64,000 bases of DNA from Promethearchaeota archaeon. GTDB lineage: Archaea > Asgardarchaeota > Lokiarchaeia > Sigyniarchaeales > SOKP01. A program made the position numbers and the translations under genes. Below are positions 59,825-64,000 of this stretch, in pieces. Below the pieces are notes generated by a model, which saw only the letters and a program-made list of their open reading frames with translations, did no database searches and had not been told where the DNA came from. Location: contig JAHLWP010000008.1 of assembly GCA_019057865.1 (NCBI GenBank), positions 1-64,000 on the forward strand, written 5' to 3'. Each line of letters starts with the position of its first letter. The first letter of the stretch is position 1.

Positions 59825-60068
59825 TAATTCTTATTTTTTTATTTTCTTTCTAAATATAATACCTACTATTTTGAGTTCTTAAATTTGAAATCTTCAGATT
59901 AAATTCAGCTAATGGTATTTCAAAAAAAAGTTTTTTCTCATTTAGATTTAGAATTTTATAAGGATTAATCAATAAAAGTTTAAAGTAAAAATTATATAGT
60001 ATCCAAATGAAAATTACATTAACAATATAATATTTTAATAATCAAAAATTTGAAAGATGTGATAATTC

Positions 60069-60938
60069 ATGGCAAAAAAACAAGAAACTGAACCAAAACC
60101 AAAAAAAACAAAAGCAGCCAAAGCTAAACCAGCAGAACCCCCAAAACCAAAAAAGATCGTATATAAAAAGATAAAAGTAAATTTCTGGAGGACACGCTTA
60201 CATGATGAAGAATTAGGAATTCATCAACAACTTAAATATCAAGCAAAAACGCGTTATTTCTCTAAAAATTTTGATATTGAAGGTGTTATCGAATATGATG
60301 GTAAGAAGAAATACATTGTTGCCTTTAGCAAGGATAATTGGGAAGAAAAGCCAACTCTCGAGAAAAGACTTGTTTGTCGTTTCTTTACTATTATGGAAGA
60401 ATCGATGGATGCTACACCGAAAGGAGGAAATTTTAAAGGAGGATTAGAGCTAAGTGTTACTCACTCTTTAATACAAAGTTATGAAATTAAACACCCAGCT
60501 CCTGTCTTTTTCATGCAATTGCCAGGTACTCTTACATTAGTTCGAGTAGTTAGGGGTTGGAGACTTGTTGGAACAAGATGGACCTTCCCATTAATTCCAG
60601 AAGAAGCAGGGGATAAATTACAAGTGGTAATGGCTAAGGGAATTGTAGGGCCTGGTAGAAATTATAATATCTTTCTTGGGGACAAAAAGATCGCAAGGAT
60701 TGATGGACAAGTTGTGCAAAAGAATTTTGAAGTTGAAATTTATGATGAAAAATACGCAAAAGATAAGTCATTTATAATGTATCTTACATTATTTGGCGCT
60801 ATTTGCAATTTTATGAAAGGTGCTGAAAAAATGATTAAAGAATTATATAAAAAGATGAAGAAGACAGCAACTACAAATTTTAAACCACCAAAACAAGAAA
60901 TAGATCTGTTCAGGAACCCAAGAATGATGAGACGTTAG
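60069..60938 (+). CDS. Lys/Pro-rich protein with tubby/LURP-like C-terminal domain (tentative)
   Basis: 289 residues. The first 35 are low-complexity Lys/Pro/Ala (KPKKTKAAKAKPAEPPKPKK). The rest has beta-strand-rich character. Near its C-terminus, GPGRNYNIFLGDKKIARID with KNFEVEIYD and SFIMYLTLFGAICNFM recall the phospholipid-scramblase/LURP-one (tubby-like) pattern of paired beta strands ending in a hydrophobic helix. This is a weak pattern match. It may be a membrane-surface lipid-binding protein. It is followed by two minus-strand genes with membrane segments. Confidence 0.4.
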   Translation: MAKKQETEPKPKKTKAAKAKPAEPPKPKKIVYKKIKVNFWRTRLHDEELGIHQQLKYQAKTRYFSKNFDIEGVIEYDGKKKYIVAFSKDNWEEKPTLEKRLVCRFFTIMEESMDATPKGGNFKGGLELSVTHSLIQSYEIKHPAPVFFMQLPGTLTLVRVVRGWRLVGTRWTFPLIPEEAGDKLQVVMAKGIVGPGRNYNIFLGDKKIARIDGQVVQKNFEVEIYDEKYAKDKSFIMYLTLFGAICNFMKGAEKMIKELYKKMKKTATTNFKPPKQEIDLFRNPRMMRR

Positions 60939-61023
60939 TTCAAACTATTTTAACGCTACAGCTTTAATATAAATAACGTAAAAAAAAATGTAAAAAATTA
61001 ATTTTTATTTATTATTTTTTTAG

Positions 61024-61791
61024 TTATGATTTAAGTTTCGCTTTCCATTCTTTATATCCCCGTGTCTCCTTGCCTCTATAGATTGCTTTTTGTCCAGTCT
61101 CTTTCTTATATATGTCTCTTAATGTCCTTTCATCAGCATTCTTTATCGCGTCCTTTTTAATCTGTTCTTCTATCTCAATTTCTTCTTCTATTTCTTTGAC
61201 ATGTCTTAGAACCCAAAAAACACCATGATTCCAAATATAAAATCCTAAAAAGATCATAGCAACAATAATGAAAAGAATCCCCCCTACCCACATAATCCAC
61301 ATCCCAGGTGTAAACTCATCTACCATATAACTCCAAACTTTTTTTACAAATGTAAGAAATGTGGTTGGTAGCAACCCGATAATAAGGCTTATGATTGTTA
61401 TATATAGACCCATCAGAGCTATTCCTATAAGCATTCGCAACCCGTAATAATCTTGCCATTTATTTGCAATTGCTCGATCTTTAAACATAAATTGGCATAA
61501 ACGCACCATTCCTCCACGGAAAAGAGTATAAAAGAGAACTAATAAGAATAAATGACCAGTAACTGCTCCAGCAATGATTGCAATCTGATACCCAAGTTGA
61601 TATCCTAAAAATGTATCCCATGCACCACCTGCGAATACAAATCCTAAAATTACTCCCCATACACCAATTACTAATACTACAGTGGCAATTATCAGTCCAT
61701 AATAAACAGTTTTTGCAAATCTTAAGTCCCACGTACTATATGCATCTAGCGGGTCCTCTCTATCAGGTGCTTTTCTAGCTGCTCTTGGCAT
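61024..61791 (-). CDS. Four-helix membrane protein of unknown function
   Basis: 255 residues with four clear hydrophobic segments: YYGLIIATVVLVIGVWGVIL; LGYQIAIIAGAVTGHLFLLV; YGLRMLIGIALMGLYITIIS; MWIMWVGGILFIIVAMIFLG. The N-terminus and C-terminus are charged, the latter a long Glu/Lys helix (HVKEIEEEIEIEEQIKKDAI) and a basic tail (KETRGYKEWKAKL). No family is recognised. ATG at 61791. It lies near a second small membrane/zinc-ribbon protein on the same strand, but 140 bases apart. Confidence 0.72.
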   Translation of the reverse strand: MPRAARKAPDREDPLDAYSTWDLRFAKTVYYGLIIATVVLVIGVWGVILGFVFAGGAWDTFLGYQLGYQIAIIAGAVTGHLFLLVLFYTLFRGGMVRLCQFMFKDRAIANKWQDYYGLRMLIGIALMGLYITIISLIIGLLPTTFLTFVKKVWSYMVDEFTPGMWIMWVGGILFIIVAMIFLGFYIWNHGVFWVLRHVKEIEEEIEIEEQIKKDAIKNADERTLRDIYKKETGQKAIYRGKETRGYKEWKAKLKS

Positions 61792-61933
61792 AATTTTCTC
61801 ATCTTTTAATAATATTTTTAAAATTTTTAGGTTTTCAAATTTCTATAATTAAATATTTAGTTATACTATTATTTATTTTTAATAGTTTATTGATATTCAG
61901 AAAATATTTTACATTAAATGCACTTTTAAAAAG

Positions 61934-62419
61934 TTAAAATTTTAACGTAGCTTGACAAGCTGGACAATTTGGATAATCTTCATCCAATTCTTCTCCACAA
62001 AATGGGCAATAATTCTTTTTTTCTTTTTCTTCTTCCTCTTCCTTCTTAGGTTTCTTTCCAGCGGGTTTCTTTTTTTCCGGTTTTTTTTTTTGTGGTTCTT
62101 TTTTAACGGGTTCTTCTTCTGGGCCTTTTTCTTCTTCAACTTTTTCAAGTACTCTCTCTTTAGGTGTCATAGCTTCGCGTTTCTTTTTTGGTTTTTCAAA
62201 AGGTTCATCTGAATATTTTAATTTAGTAAAACAATCTGGGCAATAAGCTTTAGTTTTATTAGCAAGATAGATTAGATATACAATTACTGCAATACCGAGT
62301 GTTGCAATTATGACTATTTTCCATCTTGTTTTTTGACTTCTATTCAGTGGTTTTCTACTTGCTTGCTCGACTTCTTTCTTACATACCTCACAATATGCAT
62401 ATTTGATTTTTTTTGGCAT
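61934..62419 (-). CDS. Membrane protein with zinc ribbons at both ends and a charged linker
   Basis: 161 residues. The N-terminus has YAYCEVCKKEVEQ (first Cys pair), a membrane segment (IVIIATLGIAVIVYLIYLAN) and KAYCPDCFTKLKYS (second pair). Then a long Lys/Glu/Pro linker (PEEEPVKKEPQKKKPEKKKP) leads to a C-terminal double-knuckle ribbon: NYCPFCGEELDEDYPNCPAC. The linker is low-complexity and also makes the other strand look open; that antisense reading is a shadow. It is probably a membrane-tethered adaptor. No family is recognised. Confidence 0.7.
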   Translation of the reverse strand: MPKKIKYAYCEVCKKEVEQASRKPLNRSQKTRWKIVIIATLGIAVIVYLIYLANKTKAYCPDCFTKLKYSDEPFEKPKKKREAMTPKERVLEKVEEEKGPEEEPVKKEPQKKKPEKKKPAGKKPKKEEEEEKEKKNYCPFCGEELDEDYPNCPACQATLKF

Positions 62420-62541
62420 TTTTCCCCATCATTTAACGTTTAAAATGTGCTTTTTTATTAATAGATTATATAATTAAAAAAAGTTTTTAATACCTAATAA
62501 TCAAGTTCTTTTATTTTTATATAAATTTATATGAATTTATC

Positions 62542-63855
62542 TTGCAAGAAAACTCATTTTACATTGAAACGTATGGATGCACATCTAATAAAGCAGACTC
62601 TTATATAATTTCTAATGCCCTAAAAAAATCAAATTATACACAAACAAGCTTAGAAGATGCCCAATTTGTAATAATAAATACATGTGCCGTTAAGGAGCAA
62701 ACGGAGAATAAAATTAAAGCACGTTTAAAAAATTTATATGAATTATTTCATAACAATCCTAATAAGCATACTATTATTGCTGGATGTTTACCTCATATTG
62801 CCCCCAATTATATCGAAGTTATTAAGAAAATTGTCCCAAATTTTTCTGCAATTATAGATTTGGATAATATACACGTAATTCCAGAGATATTTCAAGATAT
62901 TAAGGAAGGAAAGGAAAATCTAATTTTTAAATCAGAAAAACCAATAGATAAAGCAGAATTTTATATCGATCATGAACCAGGAAAAATTACAGGAATTATT
63001 CCAATTTCAGAGGGGTGTTTAGGCTCATGTACTTATTGTTGTGTTAAAAACGCACGAGGTAAGTTAAATTGCTACAATCCAAAAAGAATTGTTGAAAATA
63101 TCGAGTATCAATTAAATCAGGGAATTAAACAAGTATATTTGACTTCACAAGATTGTAGTACATATAGATATAATGGCACTAATTTGCTTGATTTAGTTAA
63201 GCAAATCGTCAATTTAGACTTCAGGTTTTTTCTGAGAATTGGAATGATAAATCCCAGTTTTTTAATTGATAACATTTATCAGTTGATTTCGATTTTTAAA
63301 TTAAACAAAGTGTATCAATTTCTACACATTCCAATTCAATCTGGTAGTAATAGAATTTTAAAAATAATGCAAAGAAAATATCTCATTCCTGATATTGTCA
63401 ATAAAATTGGAATTTTAAGAGACAGTTTTCCTAATTTAACTATATCAACTGATATTATCTGTGGATTTCCAGGTGAAACTGAAGATGACTTCTATAGAAC
63501 TATTGATTTTATAAAATGGTTAAAGCCAGAAATATTGAATATCTCAAAATTTACTCCCCGTCCTGGAACAAAAGCGAAGGATATGATGCAATTAGATAGT
63601 AGAATAATAAAAGAAAGATCAATCCAATTATCAAGAGTGTTTCGTAAGAGTTTAACTAATATCAATGAAAAATGGAAAGATTGGGAGGGAGAGGTCTTAG
63701 TTTTACATGAGGGTACAAAACGAAATCAAGCTTTTGGGAGGAATATAGCATATAAAAATATCTTTATAGACAAATTTAAAGGAGAGTTTGGGAATTTTGT
63801 TAATGTAGAAATTCATAGAGTTGATGGTTTTAATTTATTTGGAAAAATTTTCTAA
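62542..63855 (+). CDS. tRNA t6A37 methylthiotransferase, MiaB-like radical SAM (archaeal/CDKAL1 type)
   Basis: 437 residues. UPF0004 domain: FYIETYGCTSNKADSYIISN and INTCAVKEQTENKIKARL, with TIIAGCLPHIAP, supply three Cys for the auxiliary cluster. Radical SAM C-x3-C-x2-C: EGCLGSCTYCCVKNARGKL. Further marks are LTSQDCSTYRYNG, FLHIPIQSGSNRILKIMQRK, STDIICGFPGETEDDF and NISKFTPRPGTKAKDM. The C-terminal TRAM domain ends the protein (GEFGNFVNVEIHRVDGFNLF). It adds a methylthio group to t6A37 in tRNA. Start is TTG at 62542; the upstream ATG (62531) is out of frame. The length and 'KFTPRPGTKA' fit the archaeal/eukaryotic CDKAL1 branch. Confidence 0.88.
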   Translation: MQENSFYIETYGCTSNKADSYIISNALKKSNYTQTSLEDAQFVIINTCAVKEQTENKIKARLKNLYELFHNNPNKHTIIAGCLPHIAPNYIEVIKKIVPNFSAIIDLDNIHVIPEIFQDIKEGKENLIFKSEKPIDKAEFYIDHEPGKITGIIPISEGCLGSCTYCCVKNARGKLNCYNPKRIVENIEYQLNQGIKQVYLTSQDCSTYRYNGTNLLDLVKQIVNLDFRFFLRIGMINPSFLIDNIYQLISIFKLNKVYQFLHIPIQSGSNRILKIMQRKYLIPDIVNKIGILRDSFPNLTISTDIICGFPGETEDDFYRTIDFIKWLKPEILNISKFTPRPGTKAKDMMQLDSRIIKERSIQLSRVFRKSLTNINEKWKDWEGEVLVLHEGTKRNQAFGRNIAYKNIFIDKFKGEFGNFVNVEIHRVDGFNLFGKIF

Positions 63856-63870
63856 CTAATAATTAACTTT

Positions 63871-64000
63871 TTAAGCCATTCCAAAATATTCTAATGCTTT
63901 TTTTGCTATTTGATCACCCCATTCTTGGACAAAATGTCCTGCTTCCTTAATTCTTCATACACTTTAAGGCTATCAATATAATGACGTTTATAGGGAAAAT
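63871..64000 (-). pseudogene. Alpha/beta-hydrolase (haloalkane-dehalogenase-like) tail with frameshift, cut by window end
   Basis: The minus strand ends with TAA at 63871-63873 and reads RIKEAGHFVQEWGDQIAKKA and LEYFGMA, the C-terminus with the catalytic His of haloalkane-dehalogenase-like hydrolases ('eaGHFvQE'). In that frame TGA appears at 63955-63957. The frame beside it continues upstream as FPYKRHYIDSLKVYEEL. One missing base near 63946-63950 would join the two. The window ends at 64000, so the rest of the gene is not visible. Pseudogene or sequence error cannot be decided. Confidence 0.5.

Noticed and set aside
61952..62212. Plus-strand frame coding a Phe-rich protein
   Set aside because: It is the complement of a Lys/Glu low-complexity linker in the zinc-ribbon membrane gene, so its openness follows from composition.
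1..64000. tRNA, rRNA, CRISPR arrays and insertion sequences
   Set aside because: No GC-rich cloverleaf-like stretch, regularly spaced repeats or transposase motif was found on either strand by eye.

Overview
The window reads as Asgard (Promethearchaeota), most likely Lokiarchaeia-type, chromosome. It is AT-rich throughout, uses many TTG/GTG starts, and its information genes are archaeal: a Pelota-type C-terminus at the left edge and a CDKAL1/e-MtaB-type methylthiotransferase at the right. It also carries families typical of Asgard genomes: an SDS22-like leucine-rich-repeat protein, a 968-aa repeat protein with an Asgard-type N-terminal domain, many small zinc ribbons, and two redoxin genes with an in-frame TGA exactly at the peroxidatic Cys codon. 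Selenocysteine use is established for Lokiarchaeota. No rRNA, tRNA, CRISPR array or intact insertion sequence was seen.

Layout. 1-2402: Pelota tail, a nucleotidyltransferase pair resembling a toxin-antitoxin module, and a crotonase. 2403-4910: a gene relic, an alpha/beta hydrolase, and a serine hydrolase broken by one TAA. 4937-16105: a TCA-type locus with isocitrate dehydrogenase, two-subunit ATP-citrate lyase, fumarase and aconitase, plus two methyltransferases, an MFS carrier and a succinyl-CoA synthetase tail relic. 16419-22439: a same-strand block with an SCP2-like protein, three 2-hydroxyacyl-CoA dehydratase/benzoyl-CoA reductase-type subunits, a DUF6125-like protein and an Fe-S protein. 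22676-29809: coiled-coil proteins, a pyroglutamyl peptidase, a SagB-type nitroreductase, TatD, a flavodoxin, and a membrane protein/EEP-phosphatase pair that looks like a split CWH43/PGAP2IP. 30126-34562: a flavin oxidase and Fe-S partner, then a truncated acetyl-CoA synthase (CdhC) homologue and a CooC-like ATPase. 34598-38064: a glutamate dehydrogenase relic, LRR protein, three small zinc ribbons (one with an in-frame TAG), the first Sec-redoxin and AlaX. 38078-52906: three clusters of a membrane plus left-handed beta-helix family, fused in some places and split in others, interspersed with repeat and surface proteins, the second Sec-redoxin and a nitrilase. 53395-64000: an intein-bearing class II ribonucleotide reductase, ferredoxin protein, substrate-binding protein, three uncharacterised genes, the methylthiotransferase, and a frameshifted hydrolase tail.

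How it works together. The TCA locus with ATP-citrate lyase could run reductively or make acetyl-CoA from citrate. The dehydratase block, flavin/Fe-S pair, CdhC-like/CooC-like pair and ferredoxins point to an anaerobic metabolism rich in Fe-S and acyl-CoA chemistry. The B12-dependent ribonucleotide reductase and the two selenocysteine redoxins fit an anaerobe that meets some oxidants. Several gene relics, nearly all C-terminal tails, suggest continuing gene decay.

The most notable items are the two Sec-redoxins with a candidate SECIS, the truncated acetyl-CoA-synthase-like gene beside a CooC-like ATPase, the eight-module membrane/beta-helix family, and the split CWH43-like pair. All functional assignments come from reading motifs by eye; no database search was run.
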